The translations under genes were made by a program, and so were the position numbers. Of a stretch of DNA of 55,322 nucleotides, positions 23,688 through 31,791 are shown piece by piece. Under the pieces are notes generated by a model. It had not been told where the DNA came from. It ran no database searches and was given only the letters and a program-made list of their open reading frames with translations. Numbering within the stretch: the stretch's first letter is position 1; the number at the start of each line of letters is the position of its first letter. Where the stretch lies: contig NZ_JAAKZY010000047.1 in the NCBI RefSeq assembly GCF_011045015.1, positions 1-55,322 of the forward strand, given 5' to 3'. Origin of the DNA: Streptomyces scabichelini. GTDB taxonomy: Bacteria > Actinomycetota > Actinomycetes > Streptomycetales > Streptomycetaceae.

Positions 23688-24647
23688 ATGGACACCTTCC
23701 TCTACCTGACCAGGAGGATCCTCCAGGCCCTCGCGGTGATCCTCATCGTGACGGTGGTGGTCTTCTGCCTCCTGCACGCTCTGCCCGGGGGTCCCGCACG
23801 CGGGATCCTCGGCCCGCAGGCGACGGCCCAGCAGATCGCCGCGTTCAACCACGAGCAGGGCCTCGACCGACCGCTCCCCGTCCAGTACGTCTACTACCTC
23901 AACACCCTTCTCCACGGCGACCTCGGCACCTCGTACACGCTCAACGAGGCCGTCTCCCGCCTCATCGAGCAGCGGCTGCCCAAGACACTCGTCCTGACCG
24001 TCCTGTCCGCGATCGCCGGGCTCGCGCTCGCGATCCCCCTCGGCATGTGGCAGGCCGTGCGACGCAACAGGCCGGTGGACTACGTCATCACGACGCTGAG
24101 CTTCGTCGCGTACTCGACACCGGTGTACTTCCTCGGGCTCGTCCTCGTGCTCGTGTTCACACAGGTCCTGAACTGGTTCCCCTCGCAGGCGCCCCAGGGC
24201 GACACGCTGGGGCAGGTGTTCGCGCAGCCCAACGCGCTTGTCCTGCCCGTCGTCGCGGGAGCCGCCTCCATGGTCGCCGTGTTCAGCCGGTACATGCGCG
24301 CCGCGACGCTCGAGAACCTTTCCGAGGACTACGTACGGACCGCGCGGGCCGGCGGCTCACGGCCGCGCGCGATCCTGTGGCGGCATGTGCTGCGCAACTC
24401 GCTGACGCCCGTCGTCGCGATGCTCGGCTACTACGTGCCCGTGCTCTTCGGCGGCGCGCTCGTGGTCGAGCAGCTCTTCAACTACCCGGGCATGGGGCTG
24501 CTGTTCTGGAGCGCCGCGCAGTCCTCCGACTATCCCGTCCTGCTGGGCTGCGTCCTCGTCATCTCCGTCGCGACCGTCATCGGCACACTCCTCGCCGACG
24601 TCGTCCAGCGGATCATCGACCCCCGAGTGAAGGCGGACCGGACATGA
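23688..24647 (+). CDS. ABC transporter permease (DppB type)
   Basis: 319 residues with six predicted helices. The N-terminus YLTRRILQALAVILIVTVVVFCLLHALPGGPA is the typical DppB/OppB opening, and the cytoplasmic coupling loop EDYVRTARAGGSRPRAILWRHVLRN is the EAA motif that contacts the ATPase. It forms the membrane channel with the next gene's product. It starts six bases after the lipoprotein stop and ends in an ATGA overlap with the second permease gene. Confidence 0.95.
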   Translation: MDTFLYLTRRILQALAVILIVTVVVFCLLHALPGGPARGILGPQATAQQIAAFNHEQGLDRPLPVQYVYYLNTLLHGDLGTSYTLNEAVSRLIEQRLPKTLVLTVLSAIAGLALAIPLGMWQAVRRNRPVDYVITTLSFVAYSTPVYFLGLVLVLVFTQVLNWFPSQAPQGDTLGQVFAQPNALVLPVVAGAASMVAVFSRYMRAATLENLSEDYVRTARAGGSRPRAILWRHVLRNSLTPVVAMLGYYVPVLFGGALVVEQLFNYPGMGLLFWSAAQSSDYPVLLGCVLVISVATVIGTLLADVVQRIIDPRVKADRT

Positions 24648-25525
24648 GCGCCGTACTGCACACGACACCGCCGGTGGAGGCGGTCGCGGGCCACCGCCTG
24701 TCCCTGCGGCGGTTCGCGCGGAACAGGCTCGCCGTCGCCGGGCTCGTGGTGGTCGTACTGTTCCTGCTCTTCTGCTTTGTCGGTCCCTTCCTCCACTCGA
24801 CCGACCAGACCCACACGAACCTCACGCAGGTGAACCTCGCCCCGAGCGGCGCACACCTGCTCGGCACCGACGCGGTCGGGCACGACGAGCTCGGGCGGCT
24901 GATGTTCGGCGGGAAGGTCTCACTCCTCGTCGGCCTCGCGGCCGGCATCCTCGCGACTGTCATCGGGACGCTCTGGGGCGCGGTCGCCGGCTATGCGGGC
25001 GGCTGGATCGACGCGGTCATGATGCGCGTCGTCGACGCGGGCATCGCCATCCCGGCGCTGTTCATCCTCCTCGTCGTCTCGGCCATCACGACCCCGGACA
25101 CGCTCGGGCTGATCGTCATCCTGGGGTTGGTGTCGTGGCTGGTGCCCTCCCGTCTCGTCCGGGCCGAAACGCTCACGCTCAAGAGCCGCGACTACGTGCT
25201 GACCCTCCGCGCGATCGGCGGCACGCACGGACGGGCGATCACCCGGCACATCCTGCCGAACTCGGTCTCGACCATCGTGGTCGCCGCGACGTTCCAGGTC
25301 GCCGACGCGATCCTGCTCGTCGCGTACGTGTCCTATCTCGGCCTGGGCGTCCAGCCGCCGTCGACGGACTGGGGCGGGATGCTGTCGGCCGGTCTCACCG
25401 CCGCGTACTCCGGGCGCTGGTGGCTGATCGTGCCGCCCGGCCTCGCCATCATCCTCGTCGTGTGCGCGTTCAACGCGATCGGGGACGGGCTGCGGGACGC
25501 GTTCGACGTGAGGGGGCGCGGATGA
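24644..25525 (+). CDS. ABC transporter permease (DppC type)
   Basis: 293 residues. A cytoplasmic tail of about 30 residues leads into the first helix (LAVAGLVVVVLFLLFCFVGPF), followed by APSGAHLLGTDAVGHDELGRLMFGGKVSLLVGL, the standard DppC/OppC region, and the EAA loop SRDYVLTLRAIGGTHGRAITRHILPNS. It partners the upstream permease. The start ATG overlaps the preceding stop, and the stop overlaps the ATPase start (ATGA both times), giving strict translational coupling through the transporter. Confidence 0.95.
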   Translation: MSAVLHTTPPVEAVAGHRLSLRRFARNRLAVAGLVVVVLFLLFCFVGPFLHSTDQTHTNLTQVNLAPSGAHLLGTDAVGHDELGRLMFGGKVSLLVGLAAGILATVIGTLWGAVAGYAGGWIDAVMMRVVDAGIAIPALFILLVVSAITTPDTLGLIVILGLVSWLVPSRLVRAETLTLKSRDYVLTLRAIGGTHGRAITRHILPNSVSTIVVAATFQVADAILLVAYVSYLGLGVQPPSTDWGGMLSAGLTAAYSGRWWLIVPPGLAIILVVCAFNAIGDGLRDAFDVRGRG

Positions 25526-27207
25526 CGGCGATCCTGGAGATCGAGAACCTGGGCGTCACGTTCTCGACGGAGACGGGTCACGTACCCGCCGTACGCGGGG
25601 TGTCGCTGCACGTCCGGCCCGGCGAAACGCTCGCGCTCGTCGGCGAATCCGGGTCCGGGAAGTCGACGGTCGCGCTCGCCGCGATGGGGCTGCTGCCGGT
25701 CAACGCCCGTGCGTCGGGGCGTGCTTCGATCGGCGGAACCGACGTCATCGGCGCCGCCGAGGCCGAACTCGCGGGGCTGCGCGGCCGTGTGGCGTCGATG
25801 GTGTTCCAGGAGCCCGCCACAGCGCTCGACCCGCTCACCCGGATCGGGGCGCAGATAGCGGAAGTCGTACGGAACCACCGGGCGATGTCGGCGCGTGACG
25901 CCGCGCGCGAGGCGGTCGCACTCCTGCGCCGGGTCGGCATTCCCGAACCCGAGAACCGGGCATCCGCGTACCCCTTCCAGCTGTCCGGCGGCCAGCGGCA
26001 GCGCGTGGTCATCGCCATGGCGATCGCCAACGCCCCGAGCCTGCTGATCGCGGACGAGCCGACCACCGCGCTCGATGTCACGGTCCAGGCCGAGATCCTC
26101 GACCTGCTGCGCGCCCTCGCCGCCGACTCCGGAACCGGTGTCCTGCTCGTCACGCACAACATGGGCGTCGTAGCCGACTTCGCGGACCGGGTCGCCGTCA
26201 TGCTGGAGGGGGAGGTCGTCGAGACCGGGCCGGTGGAGGAGGTCCTGCTCCGGCCCACGCACGCCTACACGAAACGGCTCCTCGGGGCGGTACCGCGGCT
26301 GGCTGTGGCCGAGGCGGGGCAGCCGGACCCCGGATCGGAAGGCGCCGCCCGAACGCGGCCCTCCGGGGAACCGGTGGTCGACCTGCGGGACGTATCGGTG
26401 CACTTCGGCCGCGGACGCCGTACGGTACGGGCCCTCAGCGATGTCTCGCTCACCGTCCGCCCCGGCGAAACCGTGGGCCTCGTCGGTGAGTCGGGCTCCG
26501 GCAAGTCCACGGCGGCCCGTGTCGCGCTCGGTCTCCTGCCCCCGGCTTCCGGCTCCGTCTCGCTCTTCGGCGCCGATCTCGGCCGGGCCCGGGGGCGTGC
26601 GCGGCGTGCCCTGCTGGCCGGCGTCGGTGTGGTTCTCCAGGACCCGGTGGCCTCGCTCGATGCCCGTATGAGCGTCGCGGAGTGCGTCGCCGAACCGCTG
26701 CGCGTGCATCGCAGGGGAATGTCGTCGGCCGAGCGCCGGGCCCGCGTCATGGAGGTCCTCGAACTCGTCCGACTGCCAAGGGACTTGGCGCACCGTGGGC
26801 CGCGCGAGTTGTCCGGCGGCCAGCGTCAGCGGGTGAGCCTCGCGCGGGCCCTGGTCCTGGAACCCCGGCTGCTGGTCGCCGACGAGCCGACGAGCGCGCT
26901 CGACGTCAGCGTCCAGCAGACGGTGCTGGACGTGATCGGCGAACTCCAGGACGAACTCGGCTTCGCCTGCCTGTTCGTCTCCCACGACCTCGCGGTCGTG
27001 CAGCGGTTCGCGGAACGCGTCGTCGTCATGCGGGCCGGGCGCATCGAGGAGCAGGGCACCACCGCGACCACGCTCCTGCATCCCGAGACGGACTACACGC
27101 GGCGGCTCATCGCCGCCGTGCCCGTACCGGACCCCGTCCTGCAGCGCCGAAGGCGCGCGGCACGTCAGGCCGCGCTCACCGCCGACGCGACGGGAGCCAA
27201 GGCGTGA
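25522..27207 (+). CDS. Fused double-domain ABC ATPase (DppD-DppF type)
   Basis: 561 residues in which two complete ATPases are joined by a linker at about 262-283. Domain 1: Walker A GESGSGKST (41-49), signature LSGGQ (154-158), Walker B LLIADEP (174-180). Domain 2: Walker A (322-330), signature LSGGQ (430-434), Walker B LLVADEP (450-456), followed by the oligopeptide-type C-terminus (HPETDYTRRLIAAVP). All catalytic motifs are intact in both halves, so it powers import on its own. Related proteins are GsiA/YejF-like fusions. It is coupled at both ends to its neighbours by four-base overlaps. Confidence 0.95.
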   Translation: MTAILEIENLGVTFSTETGHVPAVRGVSLHVRPGETLALVGESGSGKSTVALAAMGLLPVNARASGRASIGGTDVIGAAEAELAGLRGRVASMVFQEPATALDPLTRIGAQIAEVVRNHRAMSARDAAREAVALLRRVGIPEPENRASAYPFQLSGGQRQRVVIAMAIANAPSLLIADEPTTALDVTVQAEILDLLRALAADSGTGVLLVTHNMGVVADFADRVAVMLEGEVVETGPVEEVLLRPTHAYTKRLLGAVPRLAVAEAGQPDPGSEGAARTRPSGEPVVDLRDVSVHFGRGRRTVRALSDVSLTVRPGETVGLVGESGSGKSTAARVALGLLPPASGSVSLFGADLGRARGRARRALLAGVGVVLQDPVASLDARMSVAECVAEPLRVHRRGMSSAERRARVMEVLELVRLPRDLAHRGPRELSGGQRQRVSLARALVLEPRLLVADEPTSALDVSVQQTVLDVIGELQDELGFACLFVSHDLAVVQRFAERVVVMRAGRIEEQGTTATTLLHPETDYTRRLIAAVPVPDPVLQRRRRAARQAALTADATGAKA

Positions 27208-28154
27208 CAGCATCCCGGGCGCGTCCTCCCGTCCCGGAAGTGTTCGCCGGGGTCGACATCGGTGGCACGACCACCCAGGTCGTGCTCTGCACGGCCGACC
27301 TCACCGTCGTCGACAGCACGGAGGTGCCCACGCCGGCGTCGCAGGGCGGGCGGGCCATGGTCCGCGCCGCACTCGACGCAGTCGGTCTCCTCCGGGAGCG
27401 CGTGCCCGCGCGGCTGCTCGGGGTCGGGGTCGGCGCGGCGGGCGTCGTCGACGCGCGGGCCGGGCGCGTTCTCGTGGCGAGCGACTCGTTCCACTCCTGG
27501 GCCGGATTCGCGGTGACGTCGGCGGTCGAGAACGCGCTCGGCGTTCCCGCCTTCCTCGACAACGACGTCAACGCGTTCCTGCGCGGTGAGGTGGCGCAGG
27601 GCGCCGTCGCGGGCGAACCGCACGTGCTCGGCATGACGCTCGGCACCGGCGTCGGCGGTGCGCTGTGGATGAACGGCACCCTGCTCGACGGCCCGCACGG
27701 GGCCGCGGGCGAGATAGGTCACATCCCCGGCTTCGGTGACCTGCCCTGCTCCTGCGGCGGCCGCGGCCATCTGGAAACGCTCGCCTCCGGCCGCTCCATC
27801 GCGACCCGGTACGGCGAGCGGACCGGCCGGAGTCTCACCGCCCGCGCCGTCGCCGAGGCGGCGACCCAGGACGACCCGGACGCGATCGCCGTGTACGAGG
27901 CGGCGGGGACGGCGGTCGCCCGCGCGATCCTGATCACCGCCGGCATGGTCGACATCACCACCGCTGTGATCGGCGGCGGTGTCAGCGGGTCGTGGCAGCT
28001 CCTCGAACCCCCGCTCCTGGCCGCACTCGCCGCCGAGCCACCCGTCAGCGGTCACCCGCTCCACGTCGTACGGGCCAGCCTCGGAAGCGGCGCGGTCGCG
28101 ATCGGCGCCGCATCCCGTGCGCGCACGGAACTCGGCGTGGTCACACGAGTGTAG
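27204..28154 (+). CDS. ROK-family sugar kinase
   Basis: 316 residues. The ATP phosphate motif is GVDIGGTTTQVVL (about 16-28), the catalytic Asp is in FLDNDVNAF (Asp121), the glycine-rich loop is LGTGVGGALWMNG, and the ROK signature region is HGAAGEIGHI. The zinc motif reads CSCGGRGH, so the third Cys of the CxCGxxGC consensus is replaced by His189, which may still bind metal. It probably phosphorylates a hexose or amino sugar released from the imported compound, producing an inducer or metabolite for the divergent ROK repressor. GTG start overlaps the ATPase stop (GTGA). Confidence 0.92.
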   Translation: MTASRARPPVPEVFAGVDIGGTTTQVVLCTADLTVVDSTEVPTPASQGGRAMVRAALDAVGLLRERVPARLLGVGVGAAGVVDARAGRVLVASDSFHSWAGFAVTSAVENALGVPAFLDNDVNAFLRGEVAQGAVAGEPHVLGMTLGTGVGGALWMNGTLLDGPHGAAGEIGHIPGFGDLPCSCGGRGHLETLASGRSIATRYGERTGRSLTARAVAEAATQDDPDAIAVYEAAGTAVARAILITAGMVDITTAVIGGGVSGSWQLLEPPLLAALAAEPPVSGHPLHVVRASLGSGAVAIGAASRARTELGVVTRV

Positions 28155-28167
28155 GCACCGTATCCGT

Positions 28168-28183
28168 GCCCCGAACGCGGGGC
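28168..28183 (+). terminator. Hairpin terminator after the ABC transporter/ROK kinase operon
   Basis: GCCCCG (28168-28173), loop AACG, CGGGGC (28178-28183). The stem is short but all GC and lies 14 bases after the stop. A second overlapping stem, GGCAC...GTGCC, precedes it. There is no U tract, as is common in this genus. Confidence 0.55.
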
Positions 28184-28251
28184 CCGTCGGACCCGGGTGA
28201 AGTGTCCCTGTGAGACTCGGTGTTGTTGGCATGCAACTGAATTGCTGTGGC

Positions 28252-28257
28252 TACACT
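28252..28257 (+). promoter_or_regulatory. Candidate -10 element of a leaderless promoter
   Basis: TACACT lies eight bases before the ATG of the small ORF at 28266, so transcription would begin at or within a few bases of that ATG. Upstream is a near-palindrome, GTTGGCATGCAAC (28225-28237), covering the -35 zone and possibly a regulator site. No good -35 hexamer is visible at 17-18 bp. Confidence 0.5.
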
Positions 28258-28265
28258 CGCCCACC

Positions 28266-28376
28266 ATGTGTAAGGCCACCCCTACCCGTCAGCGCAAGAA
28301 GCCGTCCGACCGCCCACCACGCGCCGAGAGAGGAAGAGGGGTCCGGGACGTCGCGAAGGGAGCTGATGTTTCTTGA
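28266..28376 (+). CDS. Small 36-residue ORF overlapping the start of the GT2 gene
   Basis: An ATG-initiated frame of 36 codons beginning MCKATPTRQRKKPSDRP and ending KGADVS. It is very basic (about a third Arg/Lys) with one Cys and no hydrophobic segment. It follows a -10-like TACACT by eight bases, so it would be leaderless. Its TGA overlaps the TTG start of the next gene in a TTGA junction, the same coupling style used elsewhere in this window. That TTG cannot be moved upstream because a stop codon lies directly in front of it. The ORF is either a true small protein or a translated leader controlling expression of the synthase. Family unknown. Confidence 0.55.
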   Translation: MCKATPTRQRKKPSDRPPRAERGRGVRDVAKGADVS

Positions 28377-30463
28377 AGGCCCGGCTGAAGGCCCGGCACA
28401 AGCAGTCCCGCGACCCACGGGGCCACTGGCTGTTACTCCTTCTCGTCCTCCCCGCGATGGCCGCGGTCCTGTTCTTCGAGGGCTGGACCAGCCACGAGAT
28501 CGACGCCGCGAAGACCCGCACCCCCTGCACCTCGCCCGCACCGGATGCCGTCGCGCGGGGCGGACCCGTGGTGGGCATCAACAGCAACGGCGTCCAGACC
28601 GCCTCGATGCCCGCCCGCACCGTCGCCCTCACCTTCGACGGCGGCCCCGACCCCGTCTGGACTCCGCGCTTTCTCGACCTGCTGCGGCAGCACCGGGCAC
28701 GCGCCACCTTCTTCCTCTTCGGCTCCGAGGCCGCCCGATATCCCGAACTGGTGCGTCGGATCCGCGCCGAGGGCCATGAGATCGGCTCGAACACGTACAC
28801 CGGCGCTGTCCTGGGCGAGTCGTCGCCCACCCGCTTCTCGGCGGAACTCGACCTGACCGAGAGCGCGTTGGCGAGCACTGCGGACCGGCACCCCAAACTG
28901 CTGCGGATGCCGCGGACCACCACGCCGGACACGCTGTGCGGCCGCGAGTGGCGGGCGGCACAGCAGGCCACCACGCGGGGCTACGTACTGGTCGCCGCCG
29001 ACGCGGAGTCCCGGAAGCCGTCGCAGGGCCTGGTCCGGCAGTTCAGCCAGACGTCGCTCGCCTACGGGGAGACGAAGAAGCTCCTGAAGAGCCGGAACGT
29101 GGACCGCTTCACCACCGTGTCGGACGGGGCGAGGCTGGAACCGTACGAGCCCGTGTCCACCGCCGAGCGCTGGCAGGGCACCGCCCTGGTCTGGGTGACC
29201 AAGCTCGGGGACGCCTTCTCGAACGCCATGACCTGGGTACTCGGGATCGCGGGCACCCTCGGACTGCTGCGTCTGGCACTGCTCGCCTACTTCGCCCGGA
29301 GCCATGTCCGCCGGCTCGAGAGCTCCCGCCCCGGCGCACCCTGGCTGGGGGAGGTGACCGAACCGGTGACGGTGCTCGTGCCCGCGTACAACGAAGAGGC
29401 CGGCATCGAGTCCACCCTCCTCTCCCTGCTGGCCTCCACCCACCGGCAGCTGCAGATCATCGTGATCGACGACGGCTCGACGGACCGCACGGCGGACATC
29501 GCCGAGGGGATCGGGGACCCGCGCGTCCAGGTGATCCGCAAGGTGAACGAGGGCAAGGCGGTCGCCCTCAACACCGGGCTCGCGCAGGCACGGCACGACA
29601 TCGTGGTCATGGTCGACGCCGACACCGTCTTCGAACAGGACGCCATCCGCCGGCTCGTCCAGCCGCTGGCGCACCCGGCCGTCGGCGCCGTCAGCGGCAA
29701 CGCCAAGGTCGGCAACCGGCGCCGCCTGCTCGCCAAGTGGCAGCACCTGGAGTACTGCTTCGGCTTCAACCTCGACCGCCGGATGTTCGAGGTCCTGGAG
29801 TGCATGACCACGGTCCCCGGTGCCATCGGCGCCTTCCGCAGGGACGCACTGGTGAGCGTCGGCGGGGTCAGCGAGGACACCCTCGCCGAGGACACCGACC
29901 TCACGATGGCGCTGTGGCGGGCGGGCTGGCGGGTGCTCTACGAGGAGTCCGCCGTCGCCTGGACCGAAGTGCCCACCTCGCTCGGCCAGTTGTGGCGGCA
30001 GCGCTACCGCTGGTGCTACGGCACGATCCAGGCCATGTGGAAGCACCGCGGTGCCGTCCTGGACAGGGGAGTGTCCGGGCGCTTCGGCCGGCGCGGACTC
30101 ACCTACATCGCGCTGTTCCAGGTCGTTCTTCCGCTGCTCGCCCCGGTCATCGACGTGTTCGCCCTGTACGCGGTGCTGTTCCTCGACTCCTGGATGGCGG
30201 CCGGCGTGTGGTTCAGCTTCGTGGGCGCCCAACTGGTCTGCGCCCGTTACGCGTTGAAGCTCGACGGCGAGAAGGTGGGGGCCCTGTGGTCGATGCCGTT
30301 CCAGCTCTTCGTGTACCGGCAGCTGACGTACCTGGTCGTCATCCAGTCCATGGTCGCCCTGCTGTTCGGCAGCCGGCTCAAGTGGCATCGCATGCGGCGT
30401 TCCGGTTCGGCCGGTGAACAGATCGGCAGCGCGGACTCGTATAAGAGCCTGACTACCAGGTGA
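28373..30463 (+). CDS. Membrane polysaccharide synthase: degenerate deacetylase domain fused to GT2
   Basis: 696 residues. Helix 1 (WLLLLLVLPAMAAVLFF) precedes an extracellular NodB-type deacetylase domain (about 80-235), then a helix (about 270-300), a GT2 domain (VTVLVPAYNEEAGI, IIVIDDGSTDRT, VVMVDADTVFE, EDTDLT, and QRYRW as the QxxRW of processive synthases), and C-terminal helices. The deacetylase metal site is broken: TFDGGPD replaces TFDDGPD (Asp90 to Gly), and GHEIGSNTYTG replaces GHEIGNHTYTH (His140 to Asn, His144 to Gly). The GT2 motifs are intact, so it should still polymerise a beta-linked polysaccharide from UDP-sugar. TTG is the only possible start. It is followed 29 bp later by an LCP gene. 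Confidence 0.9.
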   Translation: MKARLKARHKQSRDPRGHWLLLLLVLPAMAAVLFFEGWTSHEIDAAKTRTPCTSPAPDAVARGGPVVGINSNGVQTASMPARTVALTFDGGPDPVWTPRFLDLLRQHRARATFFLFGSEAARYPELVRRIRAEGHEIGSNTYTGAVLGESSPTRFSAELDLTESALASTADRHPKLLRMPRTTTPDTLCGREWRAAQQATTRGYVLVAADAESRKPSQGLVRQFSQTSLAYGETKKLLKSRNVDRFTTVSDGARLEPYEPVSTAERWQGTALVWVTKLGDAFSNAMTWVLGIAGTLGLLRLALLAYFARSHVRRLESSRPGAPWLGEVTEPVTVLVPAYNEEAGIESTLLSLLASTHRQLQIIVIDDGSTDRTADIAEGIGDPRVQVIRKVNEGKAVALNTGLAQARHDIVVMVDADTVFEQDAIRRLVQPLAHPAVGAVSGNAKVGNRRRLLAKWQHLEYCFGFNLDRRMFEVLECMTTVPGAIGAFRRDALVSVGGVSEDTLAEDTDLTMALWRAGWRVLYEESAVAWTEVPTSLGQLWRQRYRWCYGTIQAMWKHRGAVLDRGVSGRFGRRGLTYIALFQVVLPLLAPVIDVFALYAVLFLDSWMAAGVWFSFVGAQLVCARYALKLDGEKVGALWSMPFQLFVYRQLTYLVVIQSMVALLFGSRLKWHRMRRSGSAGEQIGSADSYKSLTTR

Positions 30464-30492
30464 TCGAGATGGCGTGAGGACTGCACAGGCCG

Positions 30493-31758
30493 ATGAGCGA
30501 GTGGACTGACCGGCTGCCGGGCAACGACGGGGGTGGCTGGAGCGAGGATGGCCGGTACGAGGGCGGCCGGCCGGATCCGGTCCGGGGCGGTACGGGACCG
30601 GTGGCGGACGCGAACCCGTCCCCGCCCCCGTGGCGCACCGCGCCCCTGCCCGGTATGCCGTCGTCCAACGCCGCGGGCCGCACGGACGCCGAGCATCAAC
30701 CACACCCCCACCGCGCCAGATCCCGGAAGGGCAGGGTTCCCGACAGCGGCGGCAGATCCCCCAGGCGCCGCCCCACCCGGCGCAAGCGGACCGTGCGGCT
30801 GGCGATCCTCGGGCTCGCCGTAGTGCTTGTCTCTCCCGTAGGCGCGTACGTGTGGGCCGACACCGAGCTCACCAAGGAGGTCGACCTGGGCGCGCTCCCG
30901 GACCGCCCCGCGCCGGGCAAGGGAACCAACTATCTGATCGTGGGCTCGGACAGCCGCGAGGGTCTGTCCGAGCAGGCCAGGCAAGATCTGCGCACCGGCT
31001 CGACCGAGGGCCGCCGCACCGACTCGATGATCCTGATGCACACCGGCGCGAACGGCACCACCATGATGAGCCTGCCGCGTGACTCGTGGGTGACCCTCCC
31101 GTCGTTCGTCCGACCCGAGACCGGCCGGAGTTACCGCGGGCCGAACAAGCTGAACGCGGCGTTCTCGCTGGGCGGACCCGAACTGCTCGTGCAGACCGTC
31201 GAGCGCAACACGGGCCTGCACATCGACCACTACGCGGAGATCGGCTTCGCGGGCTTCGTCGGGATCGTGGACGCGGTCGGCGGCGTCGACATGTGCCTGG
31301 ACCGCGCCATCAAGGACAAGGACTCGGGCGCGAACCTGCAGAAGGGCTGCCAGACCCTGAACGGCGCCGAGGCACTGGCGTTCGTACGGCAGCGCAAGCA
31401 GGAGGCCCAGGGCGACCTGGGCCGTACCCAGAACCAGCAGAAGTTCCTGGCCGCGCTCGCCAAGAAGGCGGTCGACCGTCAGACGCTCCTCAACCCGGGC
31501 AGGGTCCTGCCGACCGCTGACGCGGGCCTCGACACGCTCATCGTGGACAAGGACACGAACTTGCCGGATCTCGTGAGCCTGTTCCAGTCGATGCGCAAGG
31601 TCACGGCAGGCAATGGCCGCCAGATCAACGTCCCCGTCGCCGACCCGGCATTCAGGACGCCCCAGGGCGCCGCCGTGAAGTGGGACATACGCCAGGCACG
31701 GCAGCTCTTCGCCCAGCTGAGGGAGGACCGGCCGGTGACCGTCCAGCAGAAGCAGTGA
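30493..31758 (+). CDS. LytR-CpsA-Psr (LCP) family cell-wall glycopolymer ligase
   Basis: 421 residues. A long cytoplasmic, Pro/Arg-rich, disordered tail of about 95 residues precedes one membrane helix (VRLAILGLAVVLVSPVGAYVW), then the LCP domain: NYLIVGSDSREGLSE, RTDSMILMHTGANGTTMMSLPRDSWV, NKLNAAFSLGG, FVGIVDAVGGVDMCL and LNGAEALAFVRQRK. The conserved Arg and Asp residues for polyprenyl-pyrophosphate binding are present. LCP proteins attach glycopolymers from a lipid carrier to peptidoglycan. Its position right behind the GT2 synthase suggests it anchors the polymer made there. Start ATG 30493 has GAGGA at a slightly long distance. Confidence 0.93.
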   Translation: MSEWTDRLPGNDGGGWSEDGRYEGGRPDPVRGGTGPVADANPSPPPWRTAPLPGMPSSNAAGRTDAEHQPHPHRARSRKGRVPDSGGRSPRRRPTRRKRTVRLAILGLAVVLVSPVGAYVWADTELTKEVDLGALPDRPAPGKGTNYLIVGSDSREGLSEQARQDLRTGSTEGRRTDSMILMHTGANGTTMMSLPRDSWVTLPSFVRPETGRSYRGPNKLNAAFSLGGPELLVQTVERNTGLHIDHYAEIGFAGFVGIVDAVGGVDMCLDRAIKDKDSGANLQKGCQTLNGAEALAFVRQRKQEAQGDLGRTQNQQKFLAALAKKAVDRQTLLNPGRVLPTADAGLDTLIVDKDTNLPDLVSLFQSMRKVTAGNGRQINVPVADPAFRTPQGAAVKWDIRQARQLFAQLREDRPVTVQQKQ

Positions 31759-31767
31759 GCCACTCAG

Positions 31768-31784
31768 CGGCCTCGGGGAGGCCG
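31768..31784. terminator. Hairpin terminator between convergent LCP and flavoprotein genes
   Basis: CGGCCTC (31768-31774) and GAGGCCG (31778-31784) form a perfect 7-bp stem with a GGG loop, located between the convergent stops at 31758 and 31792. It can act in both directions. Confidence 0.7.
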
Positions 31785-31791
31785 GCTACCG

